Of a stretch of 64,000 bases of DNA, positions 32,661 to 43,969 are shown one piece after another (positions within the stretch are counted from its first letter, which is position 1; each line of letters starts with the position of its first letter). The notes under the pieces are model-generated. The model had not been told where the DNA came from, did no database searches, and saw only the letters and a list, made by a program, of their open reading frames with translations. Both the position numbers and the translations under genes were made by a program. This stretch comes from Papaver somniferum (lineage: Eukaryota > Streptophyta > Magnoliopsida > Ranunculales > Papaveraceae), in the NCBI RefSeq assembly GCF_003573695.1, contig NW_020621603.1, forward strand, positions 16,975,116-17,039,115, written 5' to 3'.

Positions 32661-32981
32661 ATGGCAAAAACTGCGAACTTAAACTTGATTCTCGTCTTGA
32701 TCACGTTTACCGTGTTTGTAACCTTAATGACAGAGGTTACAAATGCAAGCGTGATGAAGGTCTGGAGAGGACCTGGATGTAAGCACGGTAAGCACGAAAA
32801 ATACAGTGCATGTGGATGCTCGAACATTCAAGAACACAGTGCTTATGAATTCGTTTACCAAGGACAAGACATTTACTTCTTCAATGAAGAGGCTTGCGGA
32901 GGTCTGGTTCACACTCACCTCCTTTCTACGACTATCGACTGCAGACCATTTGGATGGAAGAGTCTCTGGATTCAGTGTTGA
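32661..32981 (+). CDS. MiAMP1-like antimicrobial peptide precursor
   Basis: Single-exon ORF of 106 residues. Residues 1-29 form a secretory signal peptide (hydrophobic core LILVLITFTVFVTLM, likely cleavage after TNA), so the product should be secreted. The mature part has WRGPGC, YSACGC, ACGG, IDC and a C-terminal PFGWKSLWIQC: six cysteines in the spacing of the MiAMP1 family (beta-barrelin, Greek-key fold), first known from Macadamia seeds and active against fungi and Gram-positive bacteria. Length is usual for the family. The ATG context (AGCCATGGC) is good; a TATA box lies at 32545 and AATAAA at 33010. No breaks are visible, so it is probably functional. A truncated paralog is at 8276-8612. 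Confidence 0.9.
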   Translation: MAKTANLNLILVLITFTVFVTLMTEVTNASVMKVWRGPGCKHGKHEKYSACGCSNIQEHSAYEFVYQGQDIYFFNEEACGGLVHTHLLSTTIDCRPFGWKSLWIQC

Positions 32982-33009
32982 TTCTACGTGAATCAAGTTA
33001 CATAATGAG

Positions 33010-33015
33010 AATAAA
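33010..33015 (+). terminator. Polyadenylation signal of MiAMP1-like gene
   Basis: AATAAA 29 bp after the stop codon; a second AATAAA lies at 33068. Plant poly(A) signals are loose, so the exact end is uncertain. Confidence 0.45.
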
Positions 33016-33270
33016 AATCCGTATTCCTACTTTGACATTTCTGTTTTCTAATTGTATTGTACTTGGAATAAATATCTGTCCTCACACAGTGAAATAAGAT
33101 CCATAGATTGTTTACCCATTTCCTATCCATATTTTTCCAATTTCCCATCCACATTAATTCCAATCCCCAATTTTGCTAAGTACTATCCAAATAAATTTTA
33201 AAAAATCATAAATCCTACCTATTTGTAATTTGACTTCGCTTTTCACACCAGACATATCTTTCCCCAAAAA

Positions 33271-33422
33271 TTCTTTACAGACCGTGTAGATGAACTACAT
33301 GAAAACTACACACTCACAACAATACTCAAAAATGGGACCCTCTATTTTTCTTTTAGGGTGGGGCCCACCCTTTGTGTGGCTAAGTAGTTTTCATGTAGTT
33401 CAGTATGGCGGTTCATAAAGAA
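33271..33422. mobile_element. 152-bp MITE with long imperfect inverted ends
   Basis: The left end (TTCTTTACAGACCGTGTAG, then TGAACTACATGAAAACTAC) and the inverted right end (TTCTTTATGAACCGCC, then TGAACTACATGAAAACTAC) match over about 39 bp, with 19 exact matches in the inner half. No clear target duplication. Non-coding. Confidence 0.7.
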
Positions 33423-33588
33423 CTACTGATCTTTCCCACCCTACAAGTAAAAACCCTAAGATCACTGCTCCTTTCTTATCCCACCACCGTCGCCACCCGC
33501 TTCTTCACCAACCGAGCCACCTTCTTCTTCCCCAACCGACCACCACCTTGAATCTTTTATTCAAACCTAATATTTGTATTTTGACGAA

Positions 33589-33640
33589 CTAGATTTTGTG
33601 CCCGTGCTACGCCCGGGCGGCTCCGCAAACTTGCTTCGCC
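33589..33640 (-). mobile_element. Helitron-like 3' terminus
   Basis: On the minus strand the sequence reads a GC-rich hairpin (GCCCGGGCGTAGCACGGGC), then ACAAAAT, then CTAG followed by T: the layout of a Helitron 3' end (hairpin about 10 nt before CTRR, insertion between A and T). A second similar end, hairpin plus CTAG, lies at 34617-34645, and a degenerate one near 34200. The matching 5' end (TC on the minus strand) was not identified; the element may extend as far as about 38700. Confidence 0.5.
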
Positions 33641-34224
33641 AATTCAATCTACAACTGCAAATAGAATGACATTGTTAACCATATTTTTGATTTGGTAAAA
33701 CTCGGCTTCGGCTTCGCCTTGCCTCGCCCTGTCCCCATCATGAACATGAAGACCTACACATCTATTAATCAGTAGATTGTTCTGCACATGATGATGATGG
33801 ATTTTGTTTTAGCTCACTGATCTTTTTCACCCAAAACCTGAGAAACCATATGCTAATCAAAAAGCAGAACAAATACATAAAAGTTAGAAAACAATGATTC
33901 GTAAACCTAATTAGTTACACAAACCTCATATACGAAATAAGGTCTACCCATTTGTAACTGTTTGAAATCAAAACAATGATTTAACAGTCATTATGATATA
34001 CATAGACATAGAGGGACGTGTATAAAGTGGGTCAATCACTTCATTAGTTTATGCTTATGAGCTATAAGATCATTTCTTGGATTTTGGCATACACAAACAA
34101 CTGAATTTGGCTTAAGCAATTTCAAATTGTCTTTGGACTTGAAGTCTTGAATTCAAAACAAATAATTTAGAATTTGGCCCTAATTTTATTAGTCGGTGTG
34201 AAATATTTTATGCTCGTGCTACGC

Positions 34225-35060
34225 ACCGGTTGTGATGTGGCATCGCCTCGCCCCGTCGTGCATTTTTATTTGGTGTCGCGGGGCTTCGCCTCGCCCTGTC
34301 TCTTAGGATTTTTGATATGGTGTGGCTCGGCTTCGCCTAGCCCCGTCCCGATGCATGCTTAGGATTTTTGATTTAGTGTGGCTCGGGTTCACCTCACCCC
34401 GTCCCAATGATATTTAGGATTTTTGATTTGTTGTGGCTCGGCTTCGCCTCACCCCGTTGTGCATCTTTTTATTTGGTGTCGCGGGGCTTCGCCTCGCCCA
34501 GTCGTGCATCTTTTTATTTGGTGTTGCGGGGCTTCGCCTGCGGAGTCGTGATGCATTTTTGATTTGGTGTGGCTCGGTTTCTCCTCGCCCCGTGCTAATC
34601 TATTAACTATGTTAATCTAGATTTTGTTCCCGTGCTATGCACCGGGCTGGCCCGAAACCATCCCCCATCATTTTTTATATTCAATTTAACCAAATTCTTG
34701 GTTTGGTGTGATTTGGCTTCGCCTCTCCCCGTCGTGCATTTTTTATTTGGTGTGGCTCGGGTTTACCTCGCCCCGTAGCTTAGGATTTTTGAATTGGTGT
34801 GGCTCGGCTTCGCCTCGTCCCGTCCCGATACAGACTTAGGATTATTGATTTGGTGTGGCTCGGCTTCGCCTCGCCCCATCCCGATGCATGCGATTATGGA
34901 CTTGGTGTGACTCGGCTTAGACTCGCCTCGTCGCTTAGGATCTTTGATTTAGTGTGGCTCGGCTTTGCCTCACCCTGTCCCGATGCATGATTATGATCTT
35001 TGATTTGGTGTGGCTCCGCTTCGCCACACCCTGTCCCAATACATTTTTGATTTGGTGTCT
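34225..35060 (+). repeat. GC-rich minisatellite, about 16 degenerate units
   Basis: Units of about 50-60 bp share TTTGATTTGGTGTGGCTCGG followed by CTTCGCCTCGCCCCGTCCCG and often GATGCATGCTTAGGA. About eight units run from 34225 to 34600 and about eight from 34690 to 35060, separated by a Helitron-like end at 34617. A first partial unit is at 33700-33735. Its GC content contrasts with the AT-rich surroundings. Plus-strand frames across it are artefacts. Confidence 0.85.
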
Positions 35061-38000
35061 GACCTCACAGCCATTATAGGTAGGTGCAACCTATAGATCC
35101 ATATCAGGTGCCACTATCATTGGCCTTACAAAACTTTGATCAGTTTCTTATGTTGCCAAATCAGGTTCAACTCCACCAACAACAAATCATTGCGGATTTA
35201 TTAGTTGGCCTTTAGTAATTGGGAGTGCCCACACTGAAGAATTCAAACCAAAATCATTTCAACGCTCCTAAATGTTTAAATCTTTAGTTGAAGTTGGTTT
35301 GTTGATGATACCATGAAAAATCATTTTTTTTTGCTGTCATAATCATGCTTGTTTCTCTCGGATTATCACCGTGGGAAATTAATGACATAATAAAAGCCCA
35401 TTTGACGAAAATTTGAGCAGGAAATCTCACACCATCAAAGGAAACTCATATATTTGTGAGCTACTATTTGTAAAATTTGAAAGTTAATTATACAAAATTT
35501 TTACAACAACAAAATGTGTATTCGCTCTGAAATTTTATTGTAGCTTTTAAATATGCATATGACATATATGCTACATACTGGGCGGACCCAAAAACCATTC
35601 ACCATCATTTTTTTTTTCTTTCAACCATGTTTTCAGTTTGGTGTGATTTGGCTTCCCTCACAAAAAAAATATGAAATATGGTTAAGAGAAGAAGAAAAGA
35701 AGGTATCTTAATCTGTCATCCTATTAGTGCGTCAAATAGCTAGTAACATTATACATGAGCTATCATGGATCAAGTCATACATTAGGATTTATGCTTTCTT
35801 TTTTTGCCATTAGAGACATAAATTCAACATTTGTACACAGTACATGCCTTCACAATTGACCTTCTCATCCCTTGTAGCTTTACTGCTATTGAGGATTACT
35901 GTAACATATAAAAAAAATCAACAGAGTAAAAAAAATTGATGCTTGCCTAAGAAGGCAAATCAAAGTTATGAACTTGCAAATGTATAATAAGGTTCAAAAA
36001 ACGTAGCATTTGCTACATAGAATGTAAATTCAGCAACAATAGAACTGGGCATATATTACATAGGTTTCTTCTTCATTTTGCATAAATGTTAAGAATTCGC
36101 TTGTCAGCCAGGACGGTTAAATGGGATAATATAAACCCCTTGAATGCCAACTCGCACCTCACTATCAGTCCAAAATTAACATACCTCCAATAGTACAGAA
36201 GGATATAATTAAGTGTTTTTCTTCCATATCCACTATTCAAGCAATACTCCCCAAATCTTTCGGTACTATCCTCCAATCAACATCATATGTAGTCAATGGC
36301 TGTAATTTAATTCTAACCACCACCACGTGAAATTTCTCATACTGTTAACTTCACATATCAGGTTCACATAATGTGCTCGACGTGGAGTTCAAATAAAAAT
36401 TTGTAACCCGATGCATCCATGACAAACCTACAAAAAAACAAATGACATGAATTGAAAGTTACTATATAAAGACTATTCATTTTCGTAAAATTCGTAAACT
36501 ATGGTGCGATACTGAATGTAAGTTGTTACCTGTATAGCATTCACCTGCATCTACATTTCAAGAATAATCTCAGCTGTCTTGAGATAGGATAATTCACATC
36601 ATTTCCTTAACCCTCAATCTGTTCACCATTTGGAGTTGGACTTCCTATTTTGTCATCCTTGAGTAGTTGGAGTCTTAGAAGTTGAGCTTGGCGCCTTAAC
36701 CCCTATAATAAAAAATGGAGAGATCTCATCAAAAATTGAATTATGAAGAAATCGATCTTCTTATTGTAATTAGTAGGAAAGTCCAAGATAGCCTTAATAT
36801 ATCCTCTATCAGTGCAGCACATAAATAAGATTTTTTGGATGTACCATCGCAAACCAAGTATTATTTTCTGCTCACAAAATAACCAAAAGAGTTAGTAAGG
36901 GATCTTTAAACTTCCCCTTGATTTGCCCTTGATAGTTCCATTAAGCAGAAACATGAAACTTATGCACGAACTGGGAAAAAAATTAGATAAAAAATAGACG
37001 GAAACTTGACAGCCAAAAACTGCTATATTAATAGCCTCTATCCTTAAACTATATACCGGAATTAACACAATTGGAACCAAATAGAAAACAATGCGTGTAT
37101 GTGGTACACCTGATACTACCAATTTACACACGCGATACTAAAGTTAGTCTTTCTCCTTTCCAATTGTTTTTCGTGGAGTTAACATCCAAAAATAATTTAA
37201 GAAGGAAAACAACTGAAATCAATGGGCATACCTTCATAATTATCACGACTCCACAATGAGCTGGTGATGAAGTTTTATTCTCCATGAACCTAGTAATCGA
37301 TTTAAGGCAGGGAAGAACAACATGTATCCAAGTCACTTGAAGTTTTCAGTTGAAATAATCATGAAAATGATTCTGCGGAAAAGAACCGATAAATATAATT
37401 ATTTGTATATCCAAACATTTAAGGATCAAAATGTTGACTAATTAAAATCTGGATTTCAAGAAAATGCATATGGAAAGCTCTAATGCCTATAGTAGCTTGA
37501 GAACAGGGATTGTGTAGTCAAGCTACTATTTTTGAGACAACATAAAGTTTAAGACCATTTATCTGAAGTATTTTGGTTCCAGAACTTCGACCAAACCTTC
37601 TGATGATACTGTGACTAGAGTTCATGGATCTAGCTTTAGTCAATTGATCGTAGTTTCCACCATAGATTAGACTTGTCGAACATGCTCTTTTCCAGCTTGC
37701 ATATGCACGCATATAGACTGCACCAAACTGTATGAAATCTTCACTTTTCTTCTTTGCACGATACAGACTTTCTTCACAACAGTCTATTAAATAATCATAC
37801 TTCCCATTATTAGTACACATACATATAATTACAAAATCTTCCCTAAAACACAAAAATAATTTCAAGGAAACAAAATCTTCTTACCATGTCGCGTTTTGAT
37901 GAAAGTAATTCTTCTGCAGCACAGATTAATGGTTTTAATATGACTTAGCATTTGCCTCTCCTAGTCGTACGCAACACAAATCTTCCCTACAAAATAAAAG

Positions 38001-38750
38001 AAAACAAATCAAATATCACAAGTGATGATAAAATCGTGATAAAGACAGAAAGTAGGGTTAGGAATTTGTAGTAAAGATCATCATACCCTAATCCTGCCGA
38101 ATGCATAATTTAGGTTAAGAACAAAAAAAAAAACGGAATCATAAAAATCAACAGAAACAATGATTTAACTGCATGGATTGTGTAACAATGATTTTGCCGG
38201 CTACAGGTTTCATGAGAAAGAAAGTCAGAGAGAATAGGGAGAGGGAAACTTGCCTTTACCAAACAATAAGAAAATATCATATCAAGAAAAACCCTATACA
38301 AAGCGATCGACGCAACTACTGGGTTTTACTGTGCAACCACACGATTGTTACCATAAACCCTTTGAGATTTAAGCTTTTCTTTCCGTAAGACAGCATGCTA
38401 GAAGAATGCTTTTGTTGGCTATGTAGGGTTTCATGAGAAAGAAAGTCAGGGAGAATAGAAAGAGGGATGCCTTCGTGTGCAGCAAAAAAAGACGGAAAGT
38501 TTTAAGTTTTTAAAGTAGAAATGAGACGGCGGTGACATGGCAAGATGAAGAGAAAATTAGAAATGACATAGCGCAAAAGGAGGGAATTTCTATGCAATTT
38601 GGAGAGGGGAGAGTGAGGGTCACCGTGCGACGTGGGAGCTCATATGACTTAGGATTTTAAAGGAGTTAGATGTGTAAAAGAGTTTCTTTTGAATTTTTTG
38701 TTATGATCTTGGTTCGTGGTATGTGCTCTGTTTTGATATACTATAACTTT
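35061..38750. other. Unassigned region, possible Helitron body
   Basis: No gene family recognised. There are minus-strand frames up to 115 codons (37865-37518) without known motifs. A direct repeat (TTTCATGAGAAAGAAAGTCA with flanks) occurs at 38207-38239 and 38427-38459. Between 38500 and 38700 the sequence becomes purine-rich and GC-richer, ending in AGGAGTTAGATGTG, which would suit the 5' side of a minus-strand Helitron, but this is speculative. Confidence 0.3.
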
Positions 38751-39500
38751 GCCTGATATCGATAACTCTACCAATTGGGTTGTTGACATTACGAATTGTC
38801 GGTGTAAACAGGACCACAGGTCATGAACTACATTAGGTCACTAAAATTCAAATATGTGGGTTAACATTGGATTTGGTAGCGTCTGCCAAGAAATTAACGA
38901 TTATGTCTGGAACCCAGTCCTACGGATTTATTCTAGGTCGCGATTTTTATTTTTATTTTTGGGGTTTTTGAGTTTACCCCCTGAATCAATTAGTGATTGA
39001 GCTTGCCTCCTAAATTACTAATGTTAGCAACTTTCCCCCTTAAATATTTTTTTCTGCCAAAAAACGCCCATCGGCAGTGTGTGCGACCGGCACGCATGAT
39101 TATTTAACATGCAAGTCCCCATTTTACCCCTCACGTGCAACACATGTGACGTGACTTGAAATAGTTACATTTACATAAATACCCCTCACGTGTGAGAGAT
39201 TCTAGACGTTCGATTAATTTCAGAAGATCAATGGCGCAAATTGTTGTAGGATATATGGTTTTACGTGGGAAGAATTTCAGAAAGATTCCTCTATCTCCCA
39301 CTTTTCTTTCGCGACAGGAGACAAAACGAGGAAAGTGAAATTTAGGGTTTTTGTTCACCATCGGAGAACTGCTAATCGGTAGTTCTTTAGGAAATGATTT
39401 CTGTCATCAATTTTGGGATTTTTTCCGTTTTCTTGTGCTCATTCTGAAATCACGAGAGTTAAGTGGATTCGGTGAAGGATTTAGAGCTTGAGATCGATAC
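38751..39500. other. Intergenic, G-box-like motifs
   Basis: No gene. CACGTG palindromes (39133 and 39187) within TCACGTG contexts lie 320-375 bp upstream of the candidate start at 39509 and could belong to a promoter. Confidence 0.3.
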
Positions 39501-39508
39501 TATCGTCG

Positions 39509-40669
39509 ATGGGTTTGAGTGAAGATCCATTAAAGTAAGTTGTGTTCATACTTTTGATTTTATCGTTTCTATTTTGTTAGGGTTTTATTTATTTTTTTAT
39601 TTTCATATTTTATGATAATGGTTGATAACTAGTGTAGTTTCTTTTTTGTTGACGAGACCCATTAGTGAACAAACGATAATTTAATTTTGTTATTTGATCT
39701 CTCTAGTTATTTTATTCTTATTTGTCCATTTCTTGAATGGTGCATTAGGTGCGTCTGTCTATTTCGTGGTCTTACACTAGAATATGTCATTTAGTTTTTT
39801 TAGTCAACACATGGCAGTGTAGTAATCATTCCGTGTGGAGTCTGGGATCATTCCAAGACACTATCTTGAATTGGATAGCAACTAAATGGTATGTTAGGGG
39901 TAAGATTAGAGCACTAACTAATCTAAACTTCACTTGTTATACGTAGGCTAATCTAATTTGTTTTTTATGCCTAGACTAATTTTATATGTCATGCCGTAAC
40001 CATGGTCCAGTACCTATAAAGTAGATTTGTCTAACCTTGTTGTTGCTTTTTAGTAAAAAAAAGAACAGTATATGCTATGTATGGTGGGCAATGGAAGAAA
40101 GAACCAACTTTCCCGTCAGTTGGTTGGACCATGGAAGATTATGATATGGGAGGAAGCTTTATTGTGATTGAGAATGTTAGTATTATTTAACGATTGTGAC
40201 ATATGGTTTGAGCTCAACGTGTAGGTAGAGTGATTTCTTGTTAGTTACTCACTAGAAAAGCTCAGTGTTTATTTTCCATCCTACTATTGCGGGAATTAAT
40301 ATCAAGATCAACTGGGCATTCTCTTGGTTTACTCAATGTAACAGTTTTACTTTGTAGGCCCTTTTCAGTTTGTCGATTATTTCTCAAAAATCACTTATGT
40401 TTGCAGGGACTATACCAGCACCAAGGCCACCGTTCAGGGCAGGTGGTGGATCTGCTTCTTCGAATGGTGGAACAGTTGTCATACCTCACCCAGTTGTGCC
40501 ACCAACTATGAGCAGGAAGGAACAAGTTGCAGCACAAGCAGCAGTGCACAACTATGCCTTGACGCATCGTGGGTTGCCAGGTTTTGGAAGGAAACCAACT
40601 AGACCTTTGCATGAAGTATTCAAGCCACAACAACCAACGAAGAAGAATAAAGATACGAATAACATCTAG
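39509..40669 (+). CDS. Candidate short spliced gene or captured exons, unknown function
   Basis: A possible first exon 39509-39534 (MGLSEDPL...) ends at a good donor (AAA/GTAAGT). A last exon begins after TTTGCAG at 40407 and runs to a stop at 40669, coding about 87 residues: a Gly/Pro/Ser-rich start, then MSRKEQVAAQAAVHNYALTHRG, GLPGFGRKPTRPLHEVFKPQQP and a lysine-rich end. A possible middle frame (GGQWKKEPTFPSVGWTMEDYDMGG) lies at 40084-40190. The two outer exons are out of phase unless middle exons exist. The AAQAAVHNYALTHRG phrase looks conserved, but I cannot name its family. It could be a truncated gene or a fragment captured by a transposon. Confidence 0.4.
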
Positions 40670-41234
40670 GAAACTCTATGGTTAATACACACTATAAATT
40701 TTGGTATCGTTTGTCTTTTTACGTTGATCATACAACCTCTGAAACAATTAAACAGTTGCTTGCTGGTATCTTCGAAACAATTTAACTTAATTTATTATTC
40801 TATATTTTAACTGTCTACAATGTGTATGGCCTTTTTAATTCTTACATATCTTTTCGATCAAAAAAAAAACACTAAGTACAGTGTTACAAGTACAGTTTTA
40901 GAACTTGGAGTAGAAGAGGCATAACGGCTAAATTTTGGAACAGATTTCAACCGTCCATGCCATCATTTGAGTTTGAGAGCAGCTTTTGCCAATTTGGTTC
41001 CTTCCATTTGTTTATACAGCAAACAATGGCAAAAAGAGAGAAAAGGTGAAGTTCGCATGTTGCTCTATTGATTTGTTCTTGAGATGATCTCTTGTTGTTT
41101 TATCCCGATAGTTTATATGGTCAGTGAAAATGAAAGACTAAAAAAGAAGACGATGACGAATTAAAGAGGTAATAGTCATAATATTTTGACTTTTCTGGAA
41201 AATGAAAAGTAAAAACCAAAATAAAATAAAATAA

Positions 41235-41274
41235 GGTTAAGAGCCTTGCGCTCTGCCAACTGAGCTAGATGGGC
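41235..41274 (-). pseudogene. tRNA-Lys(CTT) 5' half
   Basis: On the minus strand, 40 nt match the 5' half of plant tRNA-Lys(CTT): GCCCATCTAGCTCAGTTGG, then the D-arm, anticodon stem and anticodon loop with CTT, ending just after the anticodon loop. The TTC arm and acceptor 3' strand are missing; an AT-rich TTATTTTATTTT run follows instead. It cannot be a functional tRNA. It lies 120 bp upstream of the start codon of the plus-strand gene at 41394. Confidence 0.8.
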
Positions 41275-41393
41275 TGGTGGTATATTTCCTTTTTTCCACA
41301 TCTTTGTCGTTGCATAATTTTGCATCGACATTCGACAGGAAGAAGAGAAAGGAGAGAGAAAAAAAAAACAGGAGAGGAGTGGAAAGAAGGATC

Positions 41394-43072
41394 ATGGTTC
41401 CATCACCAAACTCACCATTAATCCTTTCTTTCCAAGCCCTTTTCTTAATCATCTCTATATCTTCATTACATACACACGCAACAACCCCTCAGAGGTAACC
41501 GTTATAATTCCAGATTTCTGATTGATTTAAAATTGGTTCCCTGGTTCTGGTTTGATCTGAATTTGTTATCTATTTGTTTGCAGTATTGAAACAGGAGGAA
41601 GACGTTCATTATCGAGTTTCAAAGAAACCCCAGGAGGCAGTAATGCTACCTTCGAATGTACTCCTTCTGGACCTTGTCTCCCTTGTCTCTACTCTGAAAA
41701 GGTAATTCCTTTGGAATCAAAATTACTTCTTTTCAATTTTAATCTGGTAATATTTTGATTCATGACATCCTGAATTGTTGAGAAAAAAACAGATCTTGTA
41801 TCATCTTAAACTGGGTTCAATGGGATTATTGATTTGTAAATTAGTTCATGTTACCTAGAAATTACCACTTTTAGGAATGGGAAGAAACTCTAGTTTCATA
41901 TGTGATGGGGAATTCATAAAAACAGAAAAGCCATTGCGTTGACACCCCTTTTTATACAAATCGAAGGCTCCTCTTTGACCATGTTTAGTTTTTTAGAATC
42001 CACATCAACATCTGTGTGGATGGATTTTGCCGCAAAGGATAAAACAATTAAAACTATTATCTACCAGTTGAGTACCCAGTTGGCCAATTCTATGTGTTTT
42101 GAAGTAGAATTATGGGTTGTAAAACCATTAGAATTAGGAGGGTATGTCATTGTTAAAGTTGATGCAGCAGATGTAGCATACACGCGTAAATTTAGTGAAA
42201 CCAGATAGCCGTACTCAAGGTTGTGTCAGCTGTACATGTCCGTTAATTTTGCTGTGAAGATCTGAATGTACATTGCTTGCTAGAAGCTAATAATCCTATG
42301 GACTTAAAGTGGGAATCACATATAGGTCGTTCTTTTTACTCGAAGAAGCTATTTGTTTTTTCTTGTTCATGTGAATTTTCAGTTTCTTGCACTTGAGACA
42401 TGAGATGTTGTGTTTGTAGGGAGATGAAAAATATCGATGCAGTGAAACTGGATATCGAATCCCTTTGAAATGTTTAGGGGATGGAGATAGTTCAAAGAAG
42501 AAAACTGGCAAGAAGTCCAAGAAAACCAGATCAACTTTGGAAAAGTCAATTGGCAACACAGACAAGCATCCGATAATGCTGGATGCTGAAGAAACTGCTA
42601 GTTCAATTAAAAGTAGAAGAGTGCTGGATGATTCGTCTGCGTCGGATGGAAGACAAGGTTATATTACTTATAGGAGCTGTGTACCAGCGGTAAATCAAGA
42701 GAAGTTGTCGGTGCTAGGTTTTGAGGTATGTTTTCCTAACCCTTTTAATCATGTGTAATGCATCAACGAATGTTCTTACAGTTCCTTAATGAACTTGTCT
42801 CTGCTTAGCTCAACACTACATAACTAGTGAATGGGTTGATTGCATAGAAAAACTCCATTGACCAATCTTTTGCTTTTGGGTTTTGCGCTCTGGTTTCAGT
42901 AACAATTCACACATTATTAGTGGCTTAAATTTGATGTTCTTTTACTTGGTTGCAGGCCATTATGTTGTTTATGGTGCTTTGTGCTGGTTCATTTATATAT
43001 TTTAGGCGGAAACAAGTTGTTACAATGCCAGGAGTTGGAATGATGAGAGTGCCAAGCAACTCTAGATTCTAA
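41394..43072 (+). CDS. Small type I membrane protein with Cys-rich ectodomain, four exons
   Basis: Exons 41394-41494, 41584-41701, 42420-42725 and 42956-43072 all have GT-AG borders and join in frame to 213 residues. N-terminal signal peptide (residues 1-29, core LILSFQALFLIISISSL); a Cys-rich segment FECTPSGPCLPCLYSEK followed by DEKYRCSETGYRIPLKC; a lysine-rich linker (about 95-110); then YITYRSC; one membrane span (AIMLFMVLCAGSFIYF, about 176-191); and a short basic cytosolic tail ending SNSRF. The layout recalls a conserved plant family annotated only as transmembrane protein; its function is unknown to me. No breaks are seen, so it is likely functional. Confidence 0.85.
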
Positions 43073-43770
43073 TTCTGCAGAGCTGATCTGATCCTTCCAG
43101 AAGGTAAGAGATAGATTAGTCATCATGTCTGTACTATTGGTTGTGAATGAACACACAGATTTTATGCAATCATGTAATCTAGTCGCTACCAATCCACACT
43201 ACATCCTTTATGATTGGTATTCACTGTTAATGTTGTTCTCTTGTACATGAGAAATGTTAATGAAGAGGCAGAGCTTTAGCGTTTTCTGTTCTGTTGCTAT
43301 CTCATCCTATTATTTCGTGCCAACCTCATATATGAGGTGGTTTGTCGATATGGACTGAGGTAAAGGTTTTTTTTTTAATGCTTGGTTTATTATTATCATT
43401 TTTAGTCAATAGCTTAAAACAGAAAAAATGCCAAGAAAAAGGTAATCATTGAAGTATCATGTCATTTCGTGCTCTGATCCTGTTCTCCGGCCTTTTGTTG
43501 CATAATCAGTTATCCTGCTCTTTGTCCTTTTACCATAATCCCCAATCTTGACAAGTGAATAGAGAGCACTACTGAATTTAAATATTTCTTACTTAAACTC
43601 TTTCATCCATCAGCCCCCGTCTGGGATTGAAATGGTATTCTCTAATGGAGTAATTTTCTGCCGATCAATTTTGAAGAAGGCCTCCAATGACTTCAAGTAT
43701 TCTGTAGATGAAATCATGAAGATAACTATAATACTAATTCAACTGCAATTCCAAATCTCATGCAACAACA
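43073..43770. other. 3' flank of membrane protein gene
   Basis: Includes the likely 3' UTR to about 43280. No further gene or element recognised up to the LINE fragment. Confidence 0.4.
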
Positions 43771-43945
43771 ATGGGAACCCCCCTAACCCCCAACCTCATC
43801 AACATGTAAAAATGAATTTAGATGGTGCATCCCAGATAAGGGAGCAGGTGGTGTAATTCCTCAGGACGAATAAGGAAAATATTAAAGTTGTCAGACGGGC
43901 AGTTTTGGCGCAATATCTCCATTGTTGGTTGAGGCTAAATCTTGA
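43771..43945 (+). pseudogene. RNase H-like scrap of a non-LTR retrotransposon
   Basis: Translation gives PPNPQPHQHVKMNLDGAS and, after a one-base shift, KGAGGVIPQDE. This is the start of the RNase H-like domain (first catalytic Asp in the NLDGA motif) found at the C-terminus of plant LINE and related RT proteins. It is truncated by the reversed Sirevirus LTR to its right. Confidence 0.6.
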
Positions 43946-43969
43946 AATCTGTGAGTTATGAATTTAATT

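Noticed and set aside
34174..34990. Frames of 60-63 codons across the GC-rich minisatellite
   Set aside because: Products of the repeat unit (repeats such as LRLASS, DLVWLGFASP); not genes.
41237..41452. 71-codon minus-strand frame ending SVGRAQGS
   Set aside because: The ending is a translation of the tRNA-Lys half; overlaps the membrane protein's first exon on the other strand.
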